64,000 nucleotides of DNA, taken from contig NZ_QBKZ01000016.1 of assembly GCF_003056725.1 (NCBI RefSeq), positions 159,450 to 223,449 of the forward strand, given 5' to 3'. Source of the stretch: Mangrovicoccus ximenensis. Its GTDB lineage: Bacteria; Pseudomonadota; Alphaproteobacteria; Rhodobacterales; Rhodobacteraceae. The notes below the pieces were generated by a model that saw only the letters and a program-made list of their open reading frames with translations, did not search any database and was not told where the DNA came from. Made by a program: the position numbers and the translations under genes. This document shows, one piece after another, positions 19,596 to 28,826 of this stretch. Each line of letters starts with the position of its first letter. The first letter of the stretch is position 1.

Positions 19596-19639
19596 ACTAA
19601 ATTTGCTCGTTGTCTGCGGCGGAAAGAGAAACTGAAATA

Positions 19640-19670
19640 AAGTCCGGGCTTTGCCCGGACTTTTCTTTTA
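19640..19670 (+). terminator. Intrinsic terminator after murC
   Basis: A 10-bp stem AAGTCCGGGC/GCCCGGACTT with a TTT loop is followed by TTCTTTTA. It is well placed to end transcription of the murG-murC unit. Confidence 0.88.
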
Positions 19671-19689
19671 GGGATTTTTCCATTTCGAC

Positions 19690-19724
19690 GGCGCTGTTGC
19701 ACAAATCAACTGATGACCGCAGTT
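19690..19724. mobile_element. 35-bp IS-end-like sequence, copy 1
   Basis: GGCGCTGTTGCACAAATCAA and the following 15 bases form a 35-bp block found again, exactly and inverted, at 35913-35947, and in diverged form at 38327-38360. The TGTTGCACAAATC core resembles IS5-type terminal repeats. No transposase accompanies any copy. Here it cuts off the end of a PAS gene. Confidence 0.6.
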
Positions 19725-20149
19725 ACCGAGAATTCCAGCGGCACCGGCTCCTCGGCACCGGCCAGGTCGACCTCCAGCACGCTCTCGCGGCGCTCGCGGA
19801 TCGCGGCCGCGATGGCGCCGCCGACCTGGCTGCGGGCCGGTTCGGCGAAGAAGCCTTCCAGGGTCTGGCCGCGGAGCGCGCCGATCTTCTGGCCGATCGC
19901 ATCGCAGAAGGACCGGCTGGCATCCTCGATCAACCCGTCGCGCGACACCACCACCAGCACATCGCTGATCGAGGCGAGCACCGAAGCCAGGAAATCCTGC
20001 AGCACCTGCAGCTCGTTGTTCCGCGCCTCGAGCTTCTCCTGGTACTCGATCAGCTCGGCATAGGTGCGGTCGACGGCGCTGAGCACGTCGGCCCAGACAT
20101 GCTCGCCCAGATCACCCGCCTTGTCCGGCATCCCAGCCTCTCGCTCCAT
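19725..20149 (-). CDS. PAS-domain protein, C-terminus interrupted by an IS end
   Basis: About 140 residues. A helical N-terminus (ELIEYQEKLEARNNELQVLQ, a likely coiled coil) leads into a PAS domain (SVLASISDVLVVVSRDGLIE and GQTLEGFFAEPARSQVGGAI). It stops at the 35-bp IS-end sequence at 19724, so the output domain is lost. The ATG at 20149 has GGAGGAG 5 nt upstream; a second ATG at 20131 is possible. The signal and the partner are unknown. Confidence 0.7.
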
Positions 20150-20207
20150 CCGGCTCCTCCGCGCCACAGCATAGGCAGCCCCGCAGGCCATGGAAAGCCC
20201 CGCGCGG

Positions 20208-21668
20208 TCAGCCGCGCCCGATCGCGCGGGCGATCCGGGAGATGCCCTCGGGAATGGCCGAGCGCGAGATCGAGGAATAGGCCAGCCGGTAGAAGTTCCG
20301 CGGCCGCGCCGCATCGTCGAAGAAGGCCGCGCCCGGCTCGATCAGCACGCCTTCGCCGCGCAGTTCCAGCGCCAGCGCCTCGGTATCGACATGCCCGGGC
20401 GCCTGCATCCAAAGGCTCGACCCGCCGAGCGCGTCGCGGCCCGCAACCGTCAGCCCGTGTTCGGCAATGGCCTGTTCCATGACGGCGCGGCGCTGCTGGA
20501 AGGCGGCGGACATGCGCCGGATCAGCGCGTCGTAATGGCCGAGCGACAGGAAATGCGCGACAGTGCGCTGGATATGGCCGGGCGGGTGGCGCAGCATCAG
20601 CGCCCTGAGTGCGCGGGCCTCGCGGATGAAGGGCTCGGAGCCGACCAGATAGCCGAGGCGCAGCCCCGGGAAGAGCGATTTCGAGAAAGAGCCGACATAG
20701 ATCACCCGGCCCTCCTGATCGAGCGATTTCAGGGCCGGGGTCGGCGGCGTGAGGAAGGACATCTCGAATTCGTAGTCATCCTCGACCACCAGGAAATCCT
20801 CGGCCGAGGCGCGCTCCAGCAGGCGGCGCCGCCGCTCCATCGGCATGGTCGCGGCGGTCGGGCATTGATGCGAGGGCGTGGCGAAGACCACGTCGGCGCC
20901 CTTCGGCACCGCGTCGGGGATCAGTCCGCGGCCGTCGACCGGCACGGTCCGCACCTCGGCCCGGCTCTGCCCGAGGATGTCCCTGAGCTGCGGATAGCCC
21001 GGATCCTCGCGCACTGCGCGGCGGCCCGGCCCCAGGAGCACCCGGCTGGCAATCCACAGCGCGTTCTGCGCCCCCAGCGTCACCAGGATTTCCTCGGGGC
21101 GCGCGCGGATGCCCCGGCGCGGCAGCGAGTGGCGGGCGATGAACTCGACCAGCATGGCGTCGTCGCGGTCGTAGTAATCCTCGGTCAGCGCGTTGAAATC
21201 GCGCTGTCCCAGCGCCATCAGCGCGCATTGCCGCCAGTTGGCGTGATCGAAGAGCCGCTTGTCGGTCTGGCCGTAGATGAAGGGATAGGGATAGCTGCGC
21301 CAGTCCTCGGGCCGCGCCACCCGCGCCGCGCGGACATGGCTGCGGGCGATATGGGCGGACCAGTCGACCCGGTCCTCGCGCTGCGGCGCATCGCCGAAAT
21401 CCGGCAGCCGCGGTGCGGTCTCGGAGACGAAATAGCCCGAGCGGCCGCGCGAGGCGAGATAGTCATTCGCCACCAGCTCGGTATAGGCGAGCGTCACGGT
21501 GATCCGGCTGACGCCGAGATGCTGCGCCAGGCGGCGGCTCGAGGGCAGCTTGGCCCCCACCGGGAAGCGCCCCGCCAGCACGCCCTCGGCCACGATGTGC
21601 TGGAGCTGCTTCTGGAGCGTGCCGTCGAAGGACGGGTCGAGGAAGAACAGATCCTCGGAGATCACCAT
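20208..21668 (-). CDS. MocR/PdxR-family transcriptional regulator (GntR HTH plus aminotransferase-like domain)
   Basis: 486 residues. The N-terminal GntR winged helix (LPSSRRLAQHLGVSRITVTL) is followed by a fold-type I PLP domain that serves as the effector sensor. The PLP lysine is in GSFSKSLFPGLRLGY, with VEDDYEFEMSF and VTLGAQNALWIA upstream. MocR proteins control vitamin B6, GABA, taurine or ectoine genes, usually those divergently transcribed. Here the divergent sequence is IS-derived debris, so the target is not visible. Confidence 0.9.
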   Translation of the reverse strand: MVISEDLFFLDPSFDGTLQKQLQHIVAEGVLAGRFPVGAKLPSSRRLAQHLGVSRITVTLAYTELVANDYLASRGRSGYFVSETAPRLPDFGDAPQREDRVDWSAHIARSHVRAARVARPEDWRSYPYPFIYGQTDKRLFDHANWRQCALMALGQRDFNALTEDYYDRDDAMLVEFIARHSLPRRGIRARPEEILVTLGAQNALWIASRVLLGPGRRAVREDPGYPQLRDILGQSRAEVRTVPVDGRGLIPDAVPKGADVVFATPSHQCPTAATMPMERRRRLLERASAEDFLVVEDDYEFEMSFLTPPTPALKSLDQEGRVIYVGSFSKSLFPGLRLGYLVGSEPFIREARALRALMLRHPPGHIQRTVAHFLSLGHYDALIRRMSAAFQQRRAVMEQAIAEHGLTVAGRDALGGSSLWMQAPGHVDTEALALELRGEGVLIEPGAAFFDDAARPRNFYRLAYSSISRSAIPEGISRIARAIGRG

Positions 21669-21719
21669 GGACGCCCCCTGCACTGGACCTAGCAACAGCC
21701 GCTTTGATAGGTCCAAATG

Positions 21720-21990
21720 CCGGGACGGGCAAGGCCGCCTCTCTTCGCCCGGCTCGACGTTGAAGCCGCGCGTCCACAGGATTGTCCGCACCGCCTTGGC
21801 GTTCCAGCATTCCATCGCGCTCCCGAGCGCGGGATCGAAGCGGCCCTACCTGGCGAAATCCTTGCAGCCAGTCTCGGGCTGCTCGAAGGGCGGCGCGCGC
21901 TGGCGGAGTTCGACCGCGCCCTGCCGCGGATCGGTGCCGGTGCGCGCGGTGACCGGGCGCTGGTCGCGATCGCTCCGCCGTGGCCTGAAC
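21720..21990 (+). pseudogene. Unrecognised gene remnant
   Basis: One forward frame from about 21800 reads GIEAALPGEILAASLGLLEG, then RRALAEFDRALPRIGAGA, with the composition of a real helical protein. It lacks a start and ends at IS-like sequence near 21992. I cannot name the family. Confidence 0.25.
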
Positions 21991-21991
21991 T

Positions 21992-22045
21992 CAACTGGGG
22001 AAAGGGGAATCACGCCCTAACCCAGACTTCTGCAACAACGCCGCA
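21992..22045. mobile_element. IS-end-like sequence, pair with 62286-62340
   Basis: CTCAACTGGGGAAAGGGGAA followed by TCACGCCCTAA and CTTCTGCAACAACGCC resembles, in the opposite orientation, the segment at 62286-62340 that ends an IS30-type remnant. The two are similar, not identical. It appears to be a solitary end of that element. Confidence 0.5.
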
Positions 22046-22475
22046 TCAGTGCGGCCGGCTGCGAAAGATCCATCCGGCGACGGACGCGGCAACGGGGTCA
22101 TCGGCTTGGCGGACCTTGTCTCCAGCCGCGACGTCGGCAGCCCATTCGGCGGGGAAGCACGCCCCGGGCGTTTCTCCTGCTCCTCCTCATTGCCCAAGTT
22201 TCCGGGCCAGAACACGGGAAACGGGCGGATAGGCACGGTCACTGACGGCGGGGCGTGTCCGACACGCGCAGGTGCCGTCCGGCACTCCCGGTCTGCCGAC
22301 AGGCCTGTCCGGTGGCGCGCCAGGACGCATCCGGAATCCGGCGCTTGCCTGCGGTCTCCGGTCCGGGATGGGAACGCGGCCATTGGAGCACGCGGACACG
22401 CCGGCAGCCCCTGGCCCAGGGACGCCATTTGCGACGGTCCCTGCGGCTGCCAGAGCCACGCCCGGGCCAGGCGCG
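22046..22475. other. Region without a recognised gene
   Basis: About 430 bp between the IS end and the photolyase stop. Frames are open on both strands because of high GC, but none shows a domain or a ribosome-binding site. Confidence 0.4.
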
Positions 22476-23999
22476 TCACACCTCCGCGCCGCGGCCCATG
22501 TCGGCGAGGAAGCCCTGCGCCCCGTCGAGCACGGCCCGGCGATGCGCCGCGTCCATCCGGTCCCAGGTCCGGTACATCTGCGCCATCCGGGGATTGGCCT
22601 CGAACCGGTCGCGGTGGCGGTCGAGAAAGGCCCAGTAGAGCAGGTTGAACGGGCAGGCGCGTGCGCCTGTCTTGTCCTTCACCCGGTAGTGGCATCCGCC
22701 GCAATAGTCCGACATACGGTCGATATAGCTGCCCGAGGAGACATAGGGCTTCGAAGCGATCACGCCGCCATCGGCGAACTGGCTCATGCCCACCGTGTTC
22801 GGCGCCTCGACCCATTCGAAGGCATCGACATAGACCGACAGGTACCATTCATGCACCTCGGCCGGATCTATCCCGGCGATCAGCGCGAAATTCCCGGTGA
22901 TCATCAGCCGCTGGATATGGTGGGCATAGGCCTCGTCGCGGGTCTGGGCCACGGCATGGGACAGGCAGTTCATCCTGGTCGGCGCCCCCCAGTAGAGAGC
23001 CGGCAGCTTGCGCTGGTGGTTCAGCTTGTTCTGCCGCGCATAGTCCGAGCCGCCGCGGAAATAGATGCCGCGGACATATTCGCGCCAGCCGACGATCTGG
23101 CGGATGAAGCCCTCGGCGGCATTGATCGGAACATGGCCTTCGGCCCAGGCGGCCTCGGCGCGGCGGCAGACCTCCAGCGGGTCAAGCAGCCCGATATTCA
23201 GATAGGCCGAGACCAGCGAGTGGTAGAGGAAGCGGTTCCCCGAGAGCATCGCGTCCTGGTAGTCGCCGAACAGCGGCAGCGCCTCGGCGATGAAGCGGTC
23301 GAGCACCTGGCCTGCCTGCTCCGGATCGGTGGCATGGCCGAAGGGGCGGAGCGTGCCGAAATTGCCGCCGAAGCGGTCTTCGACCAGGTCCAGCACCCCG
23401 GCGACAGTGTCGTCCGGTTCGAACCACAGGGGCTTCGGCGCGAAGAGGTCGTCCTTGGCGGGCTTGCGGTTGTCGTGGTCGAAATTCCACTTGCCGCCGG
23501 CGGGCTGGCCGTCCTCCATCAGGAGGCCGGTCTTGCGCCGCATCTCGCGGTAGAAATACTCCATCCGGAGCGCCTTGCGCCCCTCGGTCCAGGCGTCGAA
23601 TTCGGCATGGCTGGCGATGAAACGGTCATCTTCCAGCAGGGTGACGGCGAGCGGCAGCCCGCCGAGCGCCTCGATCAGCCGCCATTCGCCGGGTTCGGTC
23701 GCGATGACCTCGGAGGCGCCGGTTTCCGAGGCGCGGCGCAGGAGCTCGCCGGGGATCGAGCCGGCATTGCCGGGATCGTCGAGCCGGGTGTAGGCGACGC
23801 GCCAGCCATCGGCCTCGAGCCGGGCGGCGAATTTCCGCATCGCCGCGAGGATCAGGGCGATCTTCTTCGGGTGATGCGGCACATAGCCGGTTTCCGCGCC
23901 AACCTCGGCCATCACCACCAGGTCGCGCTCCCGGTCGGCAGCTTTCAGCGCGGCCATGTCCGGCGAGAGCTGGTCGCCGAGCACAAGGATCAGCTTCAT
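22476..23999 (-). CDS. FeS-containing bacterial cryptochrome/photolyase (PhrB-like)
   Basis: 507 residues. The N-terminal Rossmann part begins MKLILVLGDQLSPDMAAL. The C-terminal FAD-binding part has GNRFLYHSLVSAYLNIGLL, IRQIVGWREYVRGIYF, NTVGMSQFADGG and the cysteine cluster YCGGCHYRVKDKTGARACPF. These motifs define the FeS-BCP class, which binds a 4Fe-4S cluster and includes the (6-4) photolyase PhrB of Agrobacterium and CryB of Rhodobacter. It repairs UV damage or acts as a light sensor. The gene is complete; an ISL3 transposase remnant lies upstream. Confidence 0.93.
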   Translation of the reverse strand: MKLILVLGDQLSPDMAALKAADRERDLVVMAEVGAETGYVPHHPKKIALILAAMRKFAARLEADGWRVAYTRLDDPGNAGSIPGELLRRASETGASEVIATEPGEWRLIEALGGLPLAVTLLEDDRFIASHAEFDAWTEGRKALRMEYFYREMRRKTGLLMEDGQPAGGKWNFDHDNRKPAKDDLFAPKPLWFEPDDTVAGVLDLVEDRFGGNFGTLRPFGHATDPEQAGQVLDRFIAEALPLFGDYQDAMLSGNRFLYHSLVSAYLNIGLLDPLEVCRRAEAAWAEGHVPINAAEGFIRQIVGWREYVRGIYFRGGSDYARQNKLNHQRKLPALYWGAPTRMNCLSHAVAQTRDEAYAHHIQRLMITGNFALIAGIDPAEVHEWYLSVYVDAFEWVEAPNTVGMSQFADGGVIASKPYVSSGSYIDRMSDYCGGCHYRVKDKTGARACPFNLLYWAFLDRHRDRFEANPRMAQMYRTWDRMDAAHRRAVLDGAQGFLADMGRGAEV

Positions 24000-24244
24000 G
24001 CGCAGGCCCCTTCGCCGGAGACTGCTGCCGAAGGGCCGGGGGCCGGGCGCGGGAGGAGGAAAGCGCCGCCCGGATATCTGTGCTCGTCTGCCGCCATCTG
24101 CCGCTCCTGTTGCCGCTCCTGTGCCGTTTTGCACTCCAGATAGCGCGGCGGCGGCGGGCGGCCATGGCCGGAGGCAAGGTCCCGGCGGCCGCTTCTGCGG
24201 CGGCCCTGCCGGGGTGGCCTGTCCTGCCCGGGGCCGGTGCAAGC

Positions 24245-24532
24245 GGCCTCCGGGCGGAGGCGTTCCGGGAAAATCGCCTGGAGGCATCGCGGCGCGCAAC
24301 GCCGGAAGCGCCGGGCCATGACGGGAACACGGACTTCCAGCCCGTGCGCAGGCAGGTCGGCGAGCTGGCGGACGCAATGGCTGTGTACATGCCGGGACCG
24401 CTTTCCGCAGCAGGGGCAGCTTGCCGAAGCGGCGGCGGCGCGTGCGGAGATTTCGATGAGGCCGGCCCCGGCGGCGACTTTCCCGGCGACAAGGCCAGCT
24501 GGAAGCAGCGTTTCCATGTTCAATCGTGGCAT
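24245..24532 (-). mobile_element. ISL3-family transposase, N-terminal remnant
   Basis: About 95 residues from MPRLNMETLLPAG include the zinc-finger pair CPCCG and CAPRC, with HVHSHCVRQLADLPAHG between them, typical of ISL3 transposases. After IFPERLRPEA the frame degenerates, and similarity seems to continue weakly in a second frame. There is no DDE domain, so the element is dead. Confidence 0.68.
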
Positions 24533-24632
24533 CTCGCTTGTCCTCCTGAACTTGCGTCAGAAAGATAGGGAGCGCGCGTGCGCCACTTGCATCGAAAGCG
24601 AGCCAGAGCCGAAATTGGATCCGCGCAGAGAA

Positions 24633-24657
24633 AAGGCCCCCGCGATGCGGAGGCCTT
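24633..24657 (-). terminator. Terminator after the sodium channel gene
   Basis: On the reverse strand AAGGCCTCCGC pairs with GCGGGGGCCTT and is followed by TTCTC. It lies 27 bp past the channel stop codon. The same 25 bp occur exactly after rplY. Confidence 0.75.
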
Positions 24658-24683
24658 CCCAGCGTTGGCGCGGCGCGCGCGGG

Positions 24684-25475
24684 TCACGCGCGGCGGCGCT
24701 CCGGCTCCTGTTCGGACAGGCGCTGCTCGATGCTTTCCAGCCGCTTGAGCACCTCGTCGCGGTAATCCGCCGTGGCCGCGTTCGATTCCTCGGCATGCGC
24801 TTCCTGCATCGAGTTGACGATCAGGCCGACGATCAGGTTCACCACCGCGAAGGTGGTCATCAGGATGAAGGGCACGAAGAACGCCCAGGCATAGGGATGG
24901 ACCTCCATCACCGGCCGCACGATGCCCATCGACCAGCTTTCCAGCGTCATCACCTGGAACAGGGTATAGGCGGAGTCGAACAGCGTGCCGAACCACTCGG
25001 GGAAGGTGTCGCCGAAGAGCTGCGTCGCCATCACGGCGGCGATGTAGAAGATCAGCGCCATCAGCAGGAAGACCGAGGCCATGCCGGGCAGGGCGCTGAC
25101 GAAGCCCTCGACCACCCGGCGCAGGGTCGGCGCGACCGACACGATGCGGAACAGCCGCAGGATGCGCATCGCCCTGAGCACCGACAGCCCCTGGGCCGAG
25201 GGGATCAGCGCGACGCCGACGATGACGAAATCGAACAGGTTCCAGCCCGAGCGGAAGAAGGCCGGGCCGCGCGCGAAGATCTTGGCGGCCAGCTCGATGA
25301 CGAAGATCGCGAGGCAGATCTTGTCCAGCGCCACGATCAGCGTGCCCGCGGCCTCCATCGCCCGGTCCGAGGTCTCGAAGCCGAGCACGACGGCATTGAA
25401 CAGGATCACTCCGGTGATGAAATTGCGGATGGCGGCCCTGTCGAGGAACGCGCCGAGGCGCTGGCGGACGGTCAT
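24684..25475 (-). CDS. Bacterial voltage-gated sodium channel (NavBac) family protein
   Basis: A 263-residue single-domain channel with six membrane segments. The S4 sensor has regularly spaced arginines (LSVLRAMRILRLFRIVSVAP). The pore loop carries the selectivity filter TLESWSMG, identical in pattern to Na+-selective NavBac channels from marine Rhodobacterales. S6 is LMTTFAVVNLIVGLIVNSMQ, followed by a C-terminal four-helix-bundle coiled coil (DEVLKRLESIEQRLSEQE). It forms a homotetramer. It lies downstream of rplY with its own terminator. Such channels are linked to motility and pH homeostasis in alkaliphilic and marine bacteria; the role here is inferred. Confidence 0.92.
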   Translation of the reverse strand: MTVRQRLGAFLDRAAIRNFITGVILFNAVVLGFETSDRAMEAAGTLIVALDKICLAIFVIELAAKIFARGPAFFRSGWNLFDFVIVGVALIPSAQGLSVLRAMRILRLFRIVSVAPTLRRVVEGFVSALPGMASVFLLMALIFYIAAVMATQLFGDTFPEWFGTLFDSAYTLFQVMTLESWSMGIVRPVMEVHPYAWAFFVPFILMTTFAVVNLIVGLIVNSMQEAHAEESNAATADYRDEVLKRLESIEQRLSEQEPERRRA

Positions 25476-25679
25476 GGGGTCTCCTGCACGGGAAAGTGGG
25501 AAAAGGGTCTGGCGCGGATGCCTTACTGGCGCGCCGGAGACCGCACAACTGCGCGAAATGGGCCGCTCGCCCGGGCAGGCCGCGCCGGGCCTTGGAAGAC
25601 AGGGTGCCGGGCCGGGCGTCCGGGCTTCACGTCTGCGTGGGCGGCGGCGGCCTGCCTGTCCGGCAGGCGGAAACGCAAG

Positions 25680-25704
25680 AAGGCCCCCGCGATGCGGAGG
25701 CCTT
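25680..25704 (-). terminator. Terminator after rplY
   Basis: This 25-bp inverted repeat is identical to the one at 24633-24657. On the reverse strand the stem is followed by CTTG rather than a long T-run, so it may be weaker. It lies 27 bp after the rplY stop. Confidence 0.65.
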
Positions 25705-25731
25705 CGGATCACTCGCCAGAGGCGCGGAGGA

Positions 25732-26352
25732 TCACTCCTCTGCGGCTGCCTCTTCTTCTTCGTCATCGGAGCTGCCGCCGAGACCGGCCGGTGCCTGGAT
25801 GTTCGCGATCACGAAGTCGCGGTCGATGGTCGGCTTGACGCCTTCCGGCAGCTGCGCGTCCGAGATGTGGATCGTGTCGCCGATCTTGCGGCCTGCAAGG
25901 TCGATGACGATCTTCTCGGGGATGTCGCCTGCGGTGACGACCAGCTCGACTTCCGGACGGACCTCGGTCAGGACGCCGCCGCGCTTCAGACCGGGGCATT
26001 CCTCGTGGTTGATGTACTCGACCGGGATGTAGAGGTTGATCTTCGACGCACGGCGCAGGCGCATGAAGTCGACATGGGTCGGAAGGTCCTTGACCACGTC
26101 GCGCTGCACGGAGCGGCAGATCACGCGGACGTCTTCCTGGCCTTCGATCTTCATGTTGAAGAGCGTTGCGAGGAAACGGCCCTGCTTCAGGCGCTTCAGC
26201 AGCACGTTGAACGGGATCTGGATCGCCTGCGGCTCTGCTTCGCCGCCATAGACAACGCCCGGCACCATGCCGTTGCGACGTGCCTCGCGAGCGGCCCCCT
26301 TGCCCGTCCCCGCGCGAACCTGGACTTCGAGATCAGGAATCTCACCAGCCAT
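25732..26352 (-). CDS. rplY: 50S ribosomal protein L25/general stress protein Ctc
   Basis: 206 residues. The N-terminal L25 domain, which binds 5S rRNA, reads [20 protein letters not shown], followed by [10 protein letters not shown]. The C-terminal TL5 domain includes [18 protein letters not shown] and ends in an acidic tail ([12 protein letters not shown]), typical of alphaproteobacterial L25/Ctc. A GGAGAATT site lies before the ATG. The pth gene that commonly follows is absent; the sodium channel gene is next instead. Confidence 0.95.
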   Translation of the reverse strand: MAGEIPDLEVQVRAGTGKGAAREARRNGMVPGVVYGGEAEPQAIQIPFNVLLKRLKQGRFLATLFNMKIEGQEDVRVICRSVQRDVVKDLPTHVDFMRLRRASKINLYIPVEYINHEECPGLKRGGVLTEVRPEVELVVTAGDIPEKIVIDLAGRKIGDTIHISDAQLPEGVKPTIDRDFVIANIQAPAGLGGSSDDEEEEAAAEE

Positions 26353-26787
26353 CGTAAATTCTCCTAGATAAGTGGGCCGCCTCCAAGGGTGTCGGCCCGG
26401 ATGAAGCGCGCCCATAGCCGGCCGGGGCCGTTCGCGCAAGGAAAAAGCGTCGCCGTGCCGCAGCTCAGGCGGCTTGCGCGCGGGCCGGGGCGGGGCGGCT
26501 TCCGGCCCAGACGCAGCCCAGCTGGATCGCATTCGTCGGGGAATTGATCCCCCGGACCGCCAGATTTCACGCTTTGCAGTTGAGACGAACACATTGCGCT
26601 ACAGACATGGCAGAACTGAAAGATTGCGGTGCCACGAAAGTCCGGAAAGTCCCGCACCACGGCCGCCCCATGTCTTCGGGTAAAGGTCCGCTTCTCCGCG
26701 TAGGCAACTCGGGGCGAAGGGCGAGACAGGGCTGTTTGCGACCGGCTGCAAACTGCGGGCATCCGGCCGCCCCGACGCGGGCCGCCC
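26353..26787. other. Region without a recognised gene upstream of rplY
   Basis: About 435 bp between the DUF3604 stop and the rplY start. It should contain the rplY promoter, but I cannot place one with confidence. No RNA gene or repeat was recognised. Confidence 0.4.
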
Positions 26788-28677
26788 CTAGCCCGGCGTG
26801 AACCAGATCGGCGAGGTGTAGGCGCGGTCCCGCACCGTCATCGAAGTTCCTTCCGGCATCTCGATCCCGAAGAATTTCGCATCATAGGCCGTCCAGCGCG
26901 GCGACGGGATCTCGATCACCCGCGCGTAGTAGAAGGCCCGCGCAGCCGGGTCGAATTCCGGGTCCTGCCAATGGCCACCCAGCACCGCCGCGCCGATCGT
27001 GTTGGTCCAGGAAGCATCGGCAATGTCCACCGTGCTGCCGACATCTCCGGCGCAGTGCCCCGCCTCGATCTCCCGTCCGGCACAGGCGATGTCCCAGATT
27101 CTCTCCTGCGGGATGCCCTCCGCGTCGAGCCAGCCCTTCACGATCTGGATCCGGTCGAGATTGGCGCCGTCGGGATCGCGCAGCGCGCGCACCATGAAGG
27201 TCGGCGACGCGCCCTCGGGGCCCGCGAAGAGATCGCCACCCATCGGCACGCCCCGCGCATAGCCCTGCCGCGCGAAATCCGGGCGGCTGACCTCGTCCTC
27301 GGCGAAATCCCAGCCGCCGAAAACCTGCACCCGCAGACGGCTGCCGGTGGTCGCATAGACCTCGCGCCGCTTCATCGCGTCCCAGATCGCCTCGCGGGTG
27401 TTCTCGGTCGCCCAGACCGCCGCCAGCCCGGACGCGCCCAGGTCGATGTCGTAGATCGAGTATTCCGGCGAGACCTGGCTTTCGATCAGCACTCCGTCGC
27501 GGCGATGCGGCGAAGGCTCCACGATATAGGCCTTGCCGAACCAGTTCTCCTCGCGCGTCGAGGGGATCGCGTTATGCGCGTCGGTCGAGCCGATCATGCC
27601 GAACTTGAACGGGTTCGCGCCGATCCGCGCCTCCTCGGCGAGGCCGAGCTTCAGCGCCTCGCGGGCATACTCGGTCTTCAGCATCTCCGGCTGCTTCGGC
27701 TCCGATCCCGAGAGGTTCGAGGCATCGACAATCTCGAAATCGGCAAAAGCGTCGTCCGGGGACAGCAGCGGATGCGCCTCGCCGGTGCCCTTGGGCTGGG
27801 TCACCTCGACCAGCGGCTCGTACCGCGCCCTCGTCGCCGCATAATCGCCGTCGAAGGCGGTGCCGCCGAAGGTCTCCAGCATGAACATCATGCCGTTCGA
27901 CAGGTTGCCGTTGTGCGGGATCGCGAGCGCCCGGCCGCCGGTGCGCGCCTCGTAGGATTCCATGTAGGCCCAGAGCGCTTCGGGGTCGTCGCTGTCATAG
28001 GTCGAGAACGGCAGCACCTGCCGCGTGCGCTCCGCCCCGTCGCGGAAGATGACGTTGCGGTGCAGGTTGTTGCCGCCCGGGCCGGAGGTCCATTCGAAGC
28101 CGATGAAGGTGGTGAAAACGCCGGGATCGTTGTAGCGCTCGGCATTGGCGATCACCGTCTCCCAGACCGAGGCGGCCATCTCGGGACTGCCGATCTGGTC
28201 CTCGCCTCGGCCATTGCCGTCGACCCATTCGATGAAGGCGTCATAGCCGTTTCCCTGCCGCATCATCTCGGCCCAGCGGCGGCCGGTCTCGCTCTGCAGC
28301 ACCAGCGGATCGCCGCGCTGGAGATAGTCCGAGAGGCCGATATTCTCGGCATGATCCGCCACCACCACGAAATCGAGCGGCCGCAGCAGCTTGAAGGGCC
28401 CTGCGGCCTGGCTCTGGATCACCTCGCCGCGCGAGACCCGGTAGGCCTCGTCCGGCCCGAGCGTCGCGCCCGCCATGCCCGCATCCGCAGACCAGGAGGT
28501 GTGCAGGTGGGTGTCGCCGAAATAGACGTCCTGCGGATAGTGGTCATTCACATAGGGGGAATAAGGGCGCGGCGGGGAGGCATAGTCTTCCTCGGCGACT
28601 TCGAAATCCTGGGCAAATCCAGGGAGGGACAGGCAACAGCAGATCGCGGCAAGCACAGTGCGGCAACAGGTGGGCAT
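26788..28677 (-). CDS. DUF3604 domain-containing exported protein
   Basis: 629 residues with a signal peptide (CRTVLAAICCCLSLPGFAQ) and a full DUF3604 domain. The start of the mature protein has VYFGDTHLHTSWSADAGMAG, whose histidines resemble the metal-binding HxH of PHP-type phosphoesterases. VVADHAENIG, KFGMIGSTDAHNAIPSTREE and ATTGSRLRVQVF follow in order. The family is probably a periplasmic metal-dependent hydrolase, but no substrate is established to my knowledge. The gene is intact and monocistronic as seen here; a short frame (MAVQSWREFLYVGDEEF) precedes it without clear function. Confidence 0.88.
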   Translation of the reverse strand: MPTCCRTVLAAICCCLSLPGFAQDFEVAEEDYASPPRPYSPYVNDHYPQDVYFGDTHLHTSWSADAGMAGATLGPDEAYRVSRGEVIQSQAAGPFKLLRPLDFVVVADHAENIGLSDYLQRGDPLVLQSETGRRWAEMMRQGNGYDAFIEWVDGNGRGEDQIGSPEMAASVWETVIANAERYNDPGVFTTFIGFEWTSGPGGNNLHRNVIFRDGAERTRQVLPFSTYDSDDPEALWAYMESYEARTGGRALAIPHNGNLSNGMMFMLETFGGTAFDGDYAATRARYEPLVEVTQPKGTGEAHPLLSPDDAFADFEIVDASNLSGSEPKQPEMLKTEYAREALKLGLAEEARIGANPFKFGMIGSTDAHNAIPSTREENWFGKAYIVEPSPHRRDGVLIESQVSPEYSIYDIDLGASGLAAVWATENTREAIWDAMKRREVYATTGSRLRVQVFGGWDFAEDEVSRPDFARQGYARGVPMGGDLFAGPEGASPTFMVRALRDPDGANLDRIQIVKGWLDAEGIPQERIWDIACAGREIEAGHCAGDVGSTVDIADASWTNTIGAAVLGGHWQDPEFDPAARAFYYARVIEIPSPRWTAYDAKFFGIEMPEGTSMTVRDRAYTSPIWFTPG

Positions 28678-28793
28678 CTCGGTCTCCTCCAGAAACTCCT
28701 CGTCTCCGACATACAGGAATTCCCGCCAGGATTGTACTGCCATGAGCCCTCCGCCGAAACTCCGCGGACCAGCGAGGTGCCGTTTCGAGTTCC

Positions 28794-28826
28794 GAGCTAT
28801 GGCTGAAAATGGGTGATGGGGCCTGA
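28794..28826. mobile_element. 33-bp sequence shared by two gene breakpoints, copy 1
   Basis: The 33 bp, whose core is GGCTGAAAATGGGTGATGGG, recur exactly and inverted at 43190-43222. Both copies replace the end of a gene, and both are read through as QAPSPIFSHSS. This looks like the end of an insertion sequence whose body is missing. Confidence 0.6.

Noticed and set aside
19690..19724. A recombinase attachment site or small RNA
   Set aside because: No integrase is near any copy, and the TGTTGCACAAATC core fits an IS terminal repeat better.
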